The notes under the pieces: generated by a model
Database searches by the model: none
The model's input: only the letters and a program-made list of their open reading frames with translations
Told to the model about the DNA's origin: nothing
Shown: one piece after another, positions 1-6,876 of the stretch
Numbering within the stretch: the first letter of the stretch is position 1
Layout of the letters: every line of letters starts with the position of its first letter
Made by a program: the position numbers and the translations under genes
Origin: Chloroflexota bacterium
GTDB lineage: Bacteria > Chloroflexota > UBA4733
Assembly: GCA_023381895.1 (NCBI GenBank)
Contig: JAMCTA010000175.1
Coordinates: forward strand, 1 to 22,636
Length of the DNA stretch: 22,636 nucleotides
Direction: 5' to 3'

Positions 1-26
1 CGCGAAGCTCCGAGATTGCTGGTGGA

Positions 27-1505
27 TCACAGGGGAGCATTCCGCCTGGCCGCACGTCGAACCATGTCGAGTAGGACCAGAAGGCCCCCCAGGACGATGA
101 CGAGCACAGACCACGAGGCGATTCTGGCGAGTGCCGGGCCAGGGGTAGGCTCGATCGCGTAGCGGCGGGGAACGCCTTCGAGTCCAGAAGCGTAGAACAT
201 GGTGACAAAACCAGCGGTTCCTGCGATGAACAGCGCGAACCCCCAGCGGGCAACCGCGGCAAACTGCTTCCCCTCACCGATAAAGTAGGAGACGAAGCCC
301 AGGCCAAAGAGGACAACGCCGCCTAACAGGTAGGTGTGAAAGTGGGCTGGTACCCATAAGGTGTTGTGCAGAACAAAATTGAAAGGAATAGTGGCGTCGA
401 GCAAGGCCGCGCTGCCTCCTACCGCCCAGCCGAGAAGACCGGTGAACAGGGCGGCCGATCCGAGCGTCCAGCGGATCCCAGAGCGATAGATAAGCAGCAG
501 ACCCCCAAAGATGGTCACCACGGCCGGAGGCACACTAGCCAGGTACGAGGCGGCCTCCCCAAGTACTTGCAGGGCGGGAGGCTGCACAAAGTCCTGGTAG
601 AGATGGTGAGGAAATGCCACTAGGACTAGGGTTAAAGATCCAATCCAAGCAACACTGAGCACATTGCTCGTCTTCCACGACCGGTTGGTGTAGTGCGGTA
701 AGAGGGCATACACCACGCCCGCAGCGGCATAAATCGTGAGGTTGGCGATCGTATGCCCGAAGAAGTAGGTCAGGTTCTTTGCCCAGAGCGGGTCGAGGGG
801 GAATGCTGGCACTGCCCAACGGGTCAGGAGAGCGACGCTGAGCACCATGCCGGCCATGCTCGCCAGCCCCCCATCGAGCGCGACCATCGTTGCGGCGAGC
901 ACTGTCGGTGGCGCGACTATGCCGTCGGGCCGTCGCAGTCGTCGAAATACCGTGTCCAGAGCGAGCCCGTTCCATACACTGCCGTAGACCCGGACGATAG
1001 CGGCAAGTAGATCGAAGCAATAGAGGGCAAAGCCGATACTGACGAGGAAGAGACCCAGCAAGTAGGCCCCAGTCGCCCAGGCTGGCCAGAAGGTGCCAAC
1101 GAAAGGGAGCGGATAGAGGAAGGTCCACGCCGCCGCGAAATGCCCGATCAAGACCGCAACGGCCACAAGGAGCACACCAGCCAGGAAAAAACCAAAGGCA
1201 ACGAGGAAGGTCGTCACCTTGAGCTCCAGCACGTCGTACAGGAACCACCAGTGTGCCCCTAGCACGAGGATCAGCGTCGCCACCAGCATCCCGGCACCGT
1301 GCAGCGTCAACAGCGCATAGAAGATCGTTGGCGATAATGCGAGGTAGCCAGCTTGTGTCGCCCGTAGAGTCCCACCAATGAGGCCCAGCCCGCAAATCAG
1401 ACTGAGGGCTGCCAGCAGGTAAATCCATACGGCTGCGCGCGCCCCGAACGTCGCTACGCGCTGCGAGGGAATAGACGCCGCAACGGCGCCACGCTCATGC
1501 TCCAC
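27..1505 (-). CDS. Heme-copper oxidase superfamily catalytic subunit I (oxidase or NO reductase)
   Basis: This 492-residue, many-helix membrane protein carries the heme-copper ligand set: His69 (low-spin heme, in a TLHGAG stretch), the CuB ligands His251 and His300-His301 (FPHH), and heme ligands His388 and His390 (AHFH). It belongs with the compact B-type (ba3-like) enzymes, and the CuA-subunit-first gene order fits that group. The residue four after the first CuB histidine, normally the cross-linked Tyr of A- and B-type oxidases, is Asn255 (GHTIAN), and no Tyr sits at the C-type position just before FPHH. Such loss is known in oxidase-derived NO reductases (sNOR/nNOR types), so the substrate may be NO rather than O2. 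The start is a GTG after an AGGAGGT ribosome site. The upstream in-frame ATG would add 26 residues lying inside the subunit II gene. The family is clear; oxidase versus NO reductase is undecided. Confidence 0.9.
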   Translation of the reverse strand: MEHERGAVAASIPSQRVATFGARAAVWIYLLAALSLICGLGLIGGTLRATQAGYLALSPTIFYALLTLHGAGMLVATLILVLGAHWWFLYDVLELKVTTFLVAFGFFLAGVLLVAVAVLIGHFAAAWTFLYPLPFVGTFWPAWATGAYLLGLFLVSIGFALYCFDLLAAIVRVYGSVWNGLALDTVFRRLRRPDGIVAPPTVLAATMVALDGGLASMAGMVLSVALLTRWAVPAFPLDPLWAKNLTYFFGHTIANLTIYAAAGVVYALLPHYTNRSWKTSNVLSVAWIGSLTLVLVAFPHHLYQDFVQPPALQVLGEAASYLASVPPAVVTIFGGLLLIYRSGIRWTLGSAALFTGLLGWAVGGSAALLDATIPFNFVLHNTLWVPAHFHTYLLGGVVLFGLGFVSYFIGEGKQFAAVARWGFALFIAGTAGFVTMFYASGLEGVPRRYAIEPTPGPALARIASWSVLVIVLGGLLVLLDMVRRAARRNAPL

Positions 1506-1522
1506 ACTGCACCTCCTACCGG

Positions 1523-2068
1523 TTACGGGCTGGAAGAGACGGCGGTGATGGTCTTCCGCATTGCGTCGTGCGCGATACCACAATATTCCAGGCAGCGAAT
1601 GACATAGATACCTGGATGGGGGAAGGCAAAGTAGAGCCGGTTAACATAACTCGGCATCGCCTGTACTTGCCCAAGTAACTGACCCTGGGCGTCGTAGATA
1701 CCAAAGCCGTGATTCACGTCAGTGGATGTGACTTCGAATTCGATGAGCCGGTTAGCGGGGAGGCGCGCCGGCATGCTGAAGCTGAACTGGTGCGCAATGA
1801 CCTTCACCGGGAGCGCGGATCCTTGCGCAGCCGCAACGACCCACGGGTACGGCAGCGAAGCGAAGGAGACAGCAAGTGCGCCGATGATCAGCAGGAGCAG
1901 GACCCGGAACCACCAACCACGGAGGACATACGCCCGTGCTTGGACTTCTGAAAGGGCCTGCGGATGTCGTGCGTTGCGCAGAACCCATAGAAAGATGACG
2001 AGGATCCCGGCAGCCATCACGAGGAATAGGATCAGGATAAGGGTCTGTCGCGCACCCAGCGGAGCCAT
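1523..2068 (-). CDS. CuA-containing subunit II of a heme-copper oxidase/reductase
   Basis: The 181-residue protein has two N-terminal membrane helices (about residues 8-30 and 52-70), then a cupredoxin domain outside the membrane. The full CuA ligand set is visible: His120 (VNHGF), Cys159, Glu161 and Cys163 (CLEYCG), His167 and Met170. It should take electrons from a soluble cytochrome c or copper protein and pass them to the catalytic subunit, whose gene starts 17 bases downstream. It is shorter than typical A-type subunit II and lacks a fused cytochrome c domain, as in ba3-type enzymes and NorS of sNOR. The ATG at 2068 follows AGAGGT with good spacing; the in-frame ATG 12 codons upstream lacks a comparable site. 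Confidence 0.9.
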   Translation of the reverse strand: MAPLGARQTLILILFLVMAAGILVIFLWVLRNARHPQALSEVQARAYVLRGWWFRVLLLLIIGALAVSFASLPYPWVVAAAQGSALPVKVIAHQFSFSMPARLPANRLIEFEVTSTDVNHGFGIYDAQGQLLGQVQAMPSYVNRLYFAFPHPGIYVIRCLEYCGIAHDAMRKTITAVSSSP

Positions 2069-2128
2069 CGCATTACCTCTACAACACGCTGTATTGGGTG
2101 GCACCTACATCAGGGTGCTGGACGAGAG

Positions 2129-2157
2129 TGTATATCACAACGTCCAGGCGGTTGCAC
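2129..2157 (-). promoter_or_regulatory. Possible promoter for the CuA/heme-copper gene pair
   Basis: On the minus strand a -35-like GTGCAA (2152-2157) and a -10-like TATACA (2129-2134) are separated by 17 bases, about 60 bases upstream of the subunit II start. Both boxes are weak (about 3/6 and 4/6 to consensus). The roughly 200-base gap behind the flavoprotein gene makes a separate promoter plausible. No terminator-like hairpin with a T-run was seen in 2069-2265. Confidence 0.3.
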
Positions 2158-2265
2158 GCAGGTCCTATTCTTTCTCGATCGTCAGCTGCGACGTGTTGAG
2201 CAGCAGTATTGCTGCGCCATCCAGCGCCGCGTCGCCAGGGCGTGAGCCTGAGAAAGTCGCAACAC

Positions 2266-3483
2266 TCAGAGCGCCGCGGGCACGCCCAGCAGACGGCTGC
2301 CCAGACCAAGCGCCAGCGCTGCCGCTCTGCGCTCGAGGCCGTCACCCATCCAGTAGTGCTCGAAGAGCACCTTGCCGAGATGCCAGAGCGGCCCCGGACG
2401 GCGAAGCCTCACCTTAGGGTCTGGCTCTCCGTAGAATTCACCGCTGGCTAAGCCTGCCCGTCCGCTGCCCAGCTCAAGCCAGCAGTAGCCAAGACCGTCG
2501 AAAATCGCCGGCTGGCCGCCCTGGAGCTCCGCCGTCAACGTCTGCGCCACGGCAAGCGCCTGACCGTGCGCGAAGACCCCCGCCTTCGGCAGCGGTTTCC
2601 CGTTTGCCAGTGTGATCGCCGTGACATCACCCAGGGCGTAGACGTGCTCGAAGCGCGTGCGGAGAGTCGCCTTGTCAACAGGAATCCAGCCGGCCTCGTT
2701 CGCCAGCGGCGATTCCTTGATGAGCTGCGGTGGCCGGTGCGGCGGTGTGGCCGCCAGCAGGTCGAAGGGTGCGCGGCTCCCATCCCGAAACACGAGCGCT
2801 CGCTGCTCCGGGTCAATTGCCTGGAGTGGCTGATTCGGATGGAAAGCAATGCCGCGCTGCTCTAGGAGTGCGGTGACCGCTTGTCCCAGCACGGGGCCGG
2901 CCACCGGCATAGGCTGTGGCTCTGGTGTGTAGACTGCCACCTCAGTGCGTCCTCGCACCCCGCGCCGCCGGAGCACATCTTCAATGAGCAAGGCAGCCTC
3001 ATAGGGAGCCGCCGGGCACTTGAACGGTAGTGCCGAGACAGCGACGGCCACGCGCCCGCCCTCAAAGCGTTGTAGGGTCTCCCAGAGCGCAGTGGCGCCG
3101 TCCAGATCATAGAAGTTGTGGGCACTAGCCACGTAGCCGGGCAGGGCGTCGGGGGCAAGGGCGGCGCCAAGCGCGACGACGAGCGCGTCGTAGCTAAGGT
3201 CCTGCCCATCCGCAACGACGCGACCACGCTCTAGGTCAAGCTCGTGAGCTTGGGCCTGTACCACCTCGACGCCCGGCTCAACCATCGCGTGCAAGTCTTT
3301 CGTCACGTCCTCGCGGCGGCGTGCACCGACCATCAGCCAGAGCAGTGACGGCGCAAAGAGGTGCTGCTGTTGCTTGTCGACCAAGACGATCCGGTGCGCC
3401 GGACCAAGCCGGCGCCGCAACGCATTCGCTGCGGCCAACCCACCGATTCCACCCCCCAAGATCACGATCGTCTTGTTCGCCAT
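2266..3483 (-). CDS. Sulfide:quinone oxidoreductase-like FAD-dependent oxidoreductase
   Basis: The 405-residue flavoprotein of the disulfide reductase fold has an N-terminal dinucleotide motif (VILGGGIGGLAAAN, residues 7-20) and a second FAD-contacting motif (YALGDVTAI, 282-290). Cys156 lies in an FKCPAAPYEA motif typical of the SQR/flavocytochrome c family, and Cys334 sits near the position of the second essential SQR cysteine. The third cysteine seen in type I SQR is not apparent. The amphipathic C-terminus (about 355-400, with LWHLGKVLFEHYWMG) would suit peripheral membrane attachment. The likely reaction is oxidation of sulfide to polysulfide or persulfide with electrons passed to quinone. 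The gene lies downstream of three DsrE-family sulfur carriers, which supports that role. The ATG at 3483 follows GAGGAAG; an upstream in-frame start at 3501 is less likely. An NADH dehydrogenase-II-like role cannot be excluded. Confidence 0.82.
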   Translation of the reverse strand: MANKTIVILGGGIGGLAAANALRRRLGPAHRIVLVDKQQQHLFAPSLLWLMVGARRREDVTKDLHAMVEPGVEVVQAQAHELDLERGRVVADGQDLSYDALVVALGAALAPDALPGYVASAHNFYDLDGATALWETLQRFEGGRVAVAVSALPFKCPAAPYEAALLIEDVLRRRGVRGRTEVAVYTPEPQPMPVAGPVLGQAVTALLEQRGIAFHPNQPLQAIDPEQRALVFRDGSRAPFDLLAATPPHRPPQLIKESPLANEAGWIPVDKATLRTRFEHVYALGDVTAITLANGKPLPKAGVFAHGQALAVAQTLTAELQGGQPAIFDGLGYCWLELGSGRAGLASGEFYGEPDPKVRLRRPGPLWHLGKVLFEHYWMGDGLERRAAALALGLGSRLLGVPAAL

Positions 3484-3644
3484 CTTGCTTCCTCTCTCCA
3501 ACCGGCGAATTCAGGGCTACCCTGAGAAGACCACGGACTCTCTATTGGAAGACGCTAGCCTCTCCATCCGGCACTCACGAGACCAGCCCGCCGCGCACTC
3601 TGCAGCAGCCGCGCCGAGCGCCACGCACTTCTCACCTATGGCAT

Positions 3645-3986
3645 CTAGTATGCTCCAGCCACCGCGGCACCATCTGTCATCAGCACATCGACGATGCCCT
3701 CGTAACTGAGCGGCTCACAACCAGCCGCGGCGTCTAGCGGGCCGAAACCACGCATCGCCAAGTCCGGGAGGAGATAGCAACAGCTTGCGCCTTCAGCAAG
3801 TAACGCACGCAGGCCCTGGGCAGCTGGAAGCGTACTGTCTGTCAGGGCACAGAGCACTGCATCCTGGATGAGAACGAACGTAAGCTGGACCCCGTGACTC
3901 TGGAGTAACCTCGCAAGATTCATAGCGTCCAGTGCCTCACCTGGAGCGCTCCGCACCAACACGATCTTACGTGTCCGCTGTTCCAT
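3645..3986 (-). CDS. dsrH: DsrH/TusB-like sulfur relay protein
   Basis: This small DsrE-superfamily protein has 113 residues. The pattern YLLPDLAMRGF (71-81) followed by LSYEGIVDVL (93-102) is typical of the DsrH/TusB branch, where an 'isY-x-x-fVdL' segment closes the fold. Cysteines occur at 46, 69, 70 and 90. In the DsrEFH and TusBCD complexes this subunit pairs with DsrF/DsrE to pass persulfide sulfur. It is the third gene of the set, starting 10 bases after the DsrF-like stop. The ATG at 3986 follows GAGGCAGCG, and the in-frame ATG 10 codons upstream would overlap the preceding gene. Identity at family level is good; assignment to the H branch is by pattern only. Confidence 0.72.
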   Translation of the reverse strand: MEQRTRKIVLVRSAPGEALDAMNLARLLQSHGVQLTFVLIQDAVLCALTDSTLPAAQGLRALLAEGASCCYLLPDLAMRGFGPLDAAAGCEPLSYEGIVDVLMTDGAAVAGAY

Positions 3987-3996
3987 CGCTGCCTCC

Positions 3997-4371
3997 TCAA
4001 TACACCAGCGTGGCACTGGCGGCGGTCAACAGCTCGGCGATGGTAGCTTCACCAGCCAGCTGACAACCGGGGACGAGGTCCGCTTGGCGGAGACCACGGG
4101 CGTCAACATCACGCCCAAACGCGTACACCGCCAGGTGACCTCGTGTCCCTGCCGCCGTTTGCGTGGCCAGTTGGGCCAGCACCGTCGACAGCGTAGTCCA
4201 TCCAGCAGACGCCGTCTGACCAACCTTGGCAAGGTACACGCCATCCGCAAGCAGCAGCGCTGTTGCATCCAGTCCATTAGCAGCGGCCCCGCTCAGATGC
4301 CGCACCGCCTCCGCTGCGTCCAGACGTCCATAGGGCGCGCGGCGCAGGATGATCAAGAACCTCTTACTCAC
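3997..4371 (-). CDS. dsrF: DsrF/TusC-like sulfur relay protein
   Basis: The 124-residue DsrE-superfamily protein begins with the beta-strand and 'RAPYG' turn (residues 11-15) that marks the DsrF/TusC branch. LLLADGVYLAKVGQ (39-52) corresponds to the conserved 'DDGVY...GQ' region. Cys103 is its only cysteine. It is expected to form the middle subunit of a DsrEFH-type heterohexamer in the cytoplasm. It lies 12 bases downstream of the DsrE-like gene. The family is confident and the branch probable. Confidence 0.75.
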   Translation of the reverse strand: MSKRFLIILRRAPYGRLDAAEAVRHLSGAAANGLDATALLLADGVYLAKVGQTASAGWTTLSTVLAQLATQTAAGTRGHLAVYAFGRDVDARGLRQADLVPGCQLAGEATIAELLTAASATLVY

Positions 4372-4383
4372 AACGTCCTCCCC

Positions 4384-4743
4384 TCAGCCGCCGAGGCTCA
4401 CAAAAACATCCGCTTCCCGCACGGCAGCGAAGAGGCCTTTGAGTGAGCTGGGAGCGGCACCTTCCACCAGAAGCTCACGACCGAGCCCGCGCAAGTGCAA
4501 GCAAGAGCCACACAACTCGACCTGGAGTCCGCGGGCCATCAGCTCCTGCAGTCCTGCCAGCGTATCGGGGACGCCAGATGGATGCTGGCCGAGCTGGCCG
4601 GTGTGGACGGCATCGGCCGAGGCGAACAACCGCACCCGATGCCCCTTTGCCAAGGCCGCTCCAGCAAGGTGCAATGCCGTATCGGCGTTCTCACCGCTGT
4701 AGGGACTCGTCGCGAGAAAAATCAGGAGTGTCTTTGGGCTCAT
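4384..4743 (-). CDS. dsrE: DsrE/TusD-like sulfur carrier with Cys-x-x-Cys
   Basis: The 119-residue DsrE-family protein begins MSPKTLLIFLATSPY. Cys78 and Cys81 lie in an LCGSC motif followed by LRGL. Cys78 matches the place of the sulfur-accepting cysteine of DsrE and TusD, making this the probable catalytic persulfide carrier of the complex. The start codon lies inside the 3' end of the SHOCT-protein gene (53-base overlap in another frame), with GGGAGAG as ribosome site, so the two are probably translationally coupled. A longer in-frame version from 4881 would run deep inside the upstream gene and is unlikely. No DsrAB, TusA or DsrC is encoded in this window. Confidence 0.78.
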   Translation of the reverse strand: MSPKTLLIFLATSPYSGENADTALHLAGAALAKGHRVRLFASADAVHTGQLGQHPSGVPDTLAGLQELMARGLQVELCGSCLHLRGLGRELLVEGAAPSSLKGLFAAVREADVFVSLGG

Positions 4744-5143
4744 CGTGCTCTCCCTTCGTACTATCGTAGGATTCCTGCTGCATTGCCACGACCCGCTCAG
4801 CGCTGGCGCTCCCCGACACCTGATGCTCATCTCGGAGAAGCCGGTGGAGTTGTGCCTCATAGGCCTCAAGCCCGATCTCACCGCGAACGTAGCGATCCTT
4901 CAGAACATCGACGAGCGCAGCCTGATAGTGCTGGTGGCTGACCTCACCTCGGGCATAGCGGTTCCGCAGTAGCTCCTCGGGCGAGCGCCGGCGGCGCTCG
5001 GTCCGGGCCGGGTCAAGGGAGGACAAGAGCACGACCAGACCAATCACCAGTACTACGAGCATGAGGAGCACCGGCAGGAGCATGAAGGGCCACGCAACTG
5101 CGCCGGCATTCCACGGACCGGATCCCATCATCGGTCCCATCAT
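4691..5143 (-). CDS. Membrane-anchored protein with two SHOCT motifs
   Basis: This protein of about 150 residues has a Met/Gly-rich start, one hydrophobic helix (about residues 17-41, rich in Leu and Val), an Arg-rich stretch, then two SHOCT-like motifs in tandem (LLRNRYARGEVSHQHYQAAL and VLKDRYVRGEIGLEAYEAQL). The charged tail contains several Glu, Asp and Lys residues. SHOCT domains are short C-terminal modules of unclear function, often oligomerising on membrane proteins. An AAAGGAGG site precedes two adjacent ATG codons; the second (5140) has the better spacing. The role in this sulfur operon is unknown; it may anchor or organise a complex. Confidence 0.72.
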   Translation of the reverse strand: MMGPMMGSGPWNAGAVAWPFMLLPVLLMLVVLVIGLVVLLSSLDPARTERRRRSPEELLRNRYARGEVSHQHYQAALVDVLKDRYVRGEIGLEAYEAQLHRLLRDEHQVSGSASAERVVAMQQESYDSTKGEHDEPKDTPDFSRDESLQR

Positions 5144-5243
5144 TTCCTCCTTTCTCTCTCACTAACGCAGCCAGCCCTGGTGACGGGGCCGGGTGCGCCC
5201 CGCTGCTAGACCATCTCACCACTCCCAGCCGGCCTCCCAACGC

Positions 5244-5960
5244 TCAACCGTGGATGGCGGGGCGGAAGACCGCCGGGGTGTCGACCAGCAACGGTGCCGC
5301 ACTGCGAAAGATCTCGGCATAAGTAACGCCCAAGAGCCGCCCGTAGTACTGATCCTCCGCCTCGTACAGCGCGAGGAGACGGTCACCCTGGGCCTGAAAG
5401 ATCGACTGGTACGCCGCGAGCGCTCGGCGCTTGCGGTCATACGTCGCACTGACGTCGACGGCGAAGGCGAACTCTGCCCATGCCGGCTCCATCTTGCAAT
5501 GCGGGAAGAAGAGACGGTCCACCGCCCAGGGTGCCTGTCCGGCCAGATGCTCACCACCTGGAACGCGGTTCCACTGGCCAAGCCGCGCCAGAAAGACGGC
5601 TGCCCGGGTCAGCCCAACGGCGGCGGCATGGTCAGGGTGGACGCAGGCATCACCAATTCCAAAGACCCAACGCGGGTGGTGGCTGCGAATGAGCCGGGCG
5701 ATTTCAAGCCGCAAAGATGTGGTGTCGGCCAAGAACCGGTCCTGCAGGCCGAGCGAGATACGCTCGACACCCAGGATGTGTGCCGCCTCGGCCGCCTGCT
5801 TCGCGCGCTCGCCTGGCTCGGCGAACTCGGTCGGCTCGCCGCTGGTCAGATCGACGACCAGGATACGTTGCCCCTGATCGCTCAGATGGGCTAGCGTCCC
5901 ACCCATTTGGGCCTCAGCATCGTCCGGATGGGGCGCAACGACCAGCACATCGTAGTCCAC
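5244..5960 (-). CDS. PIG-L (LmbE/BshB-type) deacetylase family protein
   Basis: The 238-residue protein has the zinc-binding AHPDD signature of the PIG-L family (His11, Asp13, Asp14 in APHPDDAE) and the third ligand region as HPDH (108-111). Family members hydrolyse N-acetylglucosamine-type amides, for example BshB in bacillithiol synthesis and MshB or Mca in mycothiol metabolism. The N-terminal pattern ('HPDD-E---GGT', 'VDLTSGEPTEF', then an 'ILGVERISLGLQDR' stretch) resembles BshB1. A low-molecular-weight thiol role would suit a sulfide-handling operon, but that is inference. The start is GTG at 5960 after a GGGGGTGGTGG purine-rich stretch, 51 bases behind the regulator gene. Confidence 0.8.
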   Translation of the reverse strand: MDYDVLVVAPHPDDAEAQMGGTLAHLSDQGQRILVVDLTSGEPTEFAEPGERAKQAAEAAHILGVERISLGLQDRFLADTTSLRLEIARLIRSHHPRWVFGIGDACVHPDHAAAVGLTRAAVFLARLGQWNRVPGGEHLAGQAPWAVDRLFFPHCKMEPAWAEFAFAVDVSATYDRKRRALAAYQSIFQAQGDRLLALYEAEDQYYGRLLGVTYAEIFRSAAPLLVDTPAVFRPAIHG

Positions 5961-6011
5961 TCCACCACCCCCTCTCTACCTTCACCACTTGCCCAGATGA
6001 TCTGGTGCTGT

Positions 6012-6689
6012 TCACGATGCTGGCGCCAGGGCCTCAATCGGATATCCTGCCGCTTGCCACTCGGGAAATCCGTCGCGGAGGCGCAGGGCGCGGAAGCCAT
6101 GATGGCGGAGCACCGCCACGGCCTCATCCGCTAGCACACAATAGGGTCCACGACAGTAGGCGATGACGTCGCAGTCCTGGGGCAGTCCGGCCAGCAGTTG
6201 CTCGATCTGTTCGACTGGCGCGGAGCGAGCGCCGGCGATGTGCCCCTGCCGGTACTCGATGACCGGGCGCACGTCGATCACGATGGTGCTGTAGGCTGCA
6301 AGCCGGCGCACCAACTCTTGCTTATCGATTGGCTCCAACGCGGCCCGATCGGCAAGATAGGTCTGGACCAGCCGGTCGATCTCTGCCAGTTGAGCGCTCC
6401 CAAGATCCCGCACCGTCTGCCACAGCTGGAAGACTTCTGGCGCCGCTAAACGGTAGATGGCATTCAGACCGCGCTTTTCTGCGGTGACGAGCCGCGTCCG
6501 CCGCAGCACCTGGAGGTGGGCGGAGGCGTTGGCAAGGCTGAGCCCGCCTTCTTGAGCGAGGTCCTCGACGCTGCGCTCGCCCTGGGCAAGGAGGTCGAGG
6601 ATCTCCAGGCGGTGTGCATTGGCCAGCGCTTTCCCGATGAGCGCAAACTCCGCATACAAGCGGTTCTTGAAACCCCGACTATCCATCAT
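6012..6689 (-). CDS. ArsR-family repressor fused to a rhodanese domain
   Basis: The protein has about 225 residues. The N-terminal half is an ArsR/SmtB winged helix (recognition region LSLANASAHLQVLRRTRLV, then a wing ending GLNAIYRL). The C-terminal half is a rhodanese domain starting near IVIDVRP with active-site loop CRGPYC (first Cys at residue 179 from the ATG at 6689). The HTH half contains no cysteine, unlike the persulfide sensors SqrR and BigR, so sulfur sensing, if present, probably uses the rhodanese cysteines. It heads the sulfur operon and has its own promoter and operator, which suggests autorepression. Two adjacent ATGs (6689, 6686) and an upstream TTG (6698) are possible starts; the ribosome site is poor, so the exact start is uncertain. 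Confidence 0.88.
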   Translation of the reverse strand: MMDSRGFKNRLYAEFALIGKALANAHRLEILDLLAQGERSVEDLAQEGGLSLANASAHLQVLRRTRLVTAEKRGLNAIYRLAAPEVFQLWQTVRDLGSAQLAEIDRLVQTYLADRAALEPIDKQELVRRLAAYSTIVIDVRPVIEYRQGHIAGARSAPVEQIEQLLAGLPQDCDVIAYCRGPYCVLADEAVAVLRHHGFRALRLRDGFPEWQAAGYPIEALAPAS

Positions 6690-6706
6690 ATCCCGCAAAT
6701 CTCAAG

Positions 6707-6728
6707 TACTCAACTGATTTGTTGAATA
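6707..6728 (-). promoter_or_regulatory. Probable ArsR-type operator (inverted repeat)
   Basis: On the plus strand TACTCAAC-N6-GTTGAATA forms an inverted repeat with 7 of 8 bases matching per arm, centred just downstream of the -10 box. The TCAA/TTGA cores are those of ArsR/SmtB-family operators, though the spacing between cores is wider than in the classical form. Its place over the start of transcription would block the promoter when the repressor is bound. Confidence 0.65.
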
Positions 6729-6756
6729 GTATAGTTTCTCGGTACGGCGGCGTCAA
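6728..6756 (-). promoter_or_regulatory. Strong sigma-70-like promoter of the sulfur operon
   Basis: On the minus strand TTGACG (6751-6756) and TATACT (6728-6733) are separated by exactly 17 bases, each matching consensus at 5 of 6 positions. Transcription would start near 6721, inside the inverted repeat, about 30-35 bases before the ArsR-rhodanese start codon. Confidence 0.7.
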
Positions 6757-6804
6757 CCCGGACGGCCCTCCTAATCCTCAGCACAGATCTCATTCCTACC
6801 TACA

Positions 6805-6834
6805 TTGACAGATTCCATTCAGGCGGTGTAGTCT
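6805..6834 (+). promoter_or_regulatory. Candidate promoter of the SARP-type regulator
   Basis: A perfect -35 TTGACA (6805-6810) is followed after 18 bases by a weak -10 TAGTCT (6829-6834), about 42 bases before the GTG start. The weak -10 suggests help from an activator. The divergent ArsR promoter lies about 50 bases away, so the two could influence each other. Confidence 0.45.
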
Positions 6835-6876
6835 CCATCCGGATTGGTTCGTTGATTCGGGACTCGGGGGCAGACC

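Noticed and set aside
535..1428. A 297-codon minus-strand frame within the heme-copper subunit I gene
   Set aside because: The other frame holds all heme and CuB ligands; this one has the Arg/Pro-rich composition of an out-of-frame translation.
3511..3525. Small inverted repeat TCAGGG-CTA-CCCTGA upstream of the SQR-like gene
   Set aside because: The 6-bp stem with a 3-base loop is short, lacks a T-run and does not resemble the ArsR operator; too little to call a site.
5193..5894. A 233-codon plus-strand frame opposite the PIG-L gene
   Set aside because: It is antisense to a clear zinc deacetylase and has no recognisable domain.
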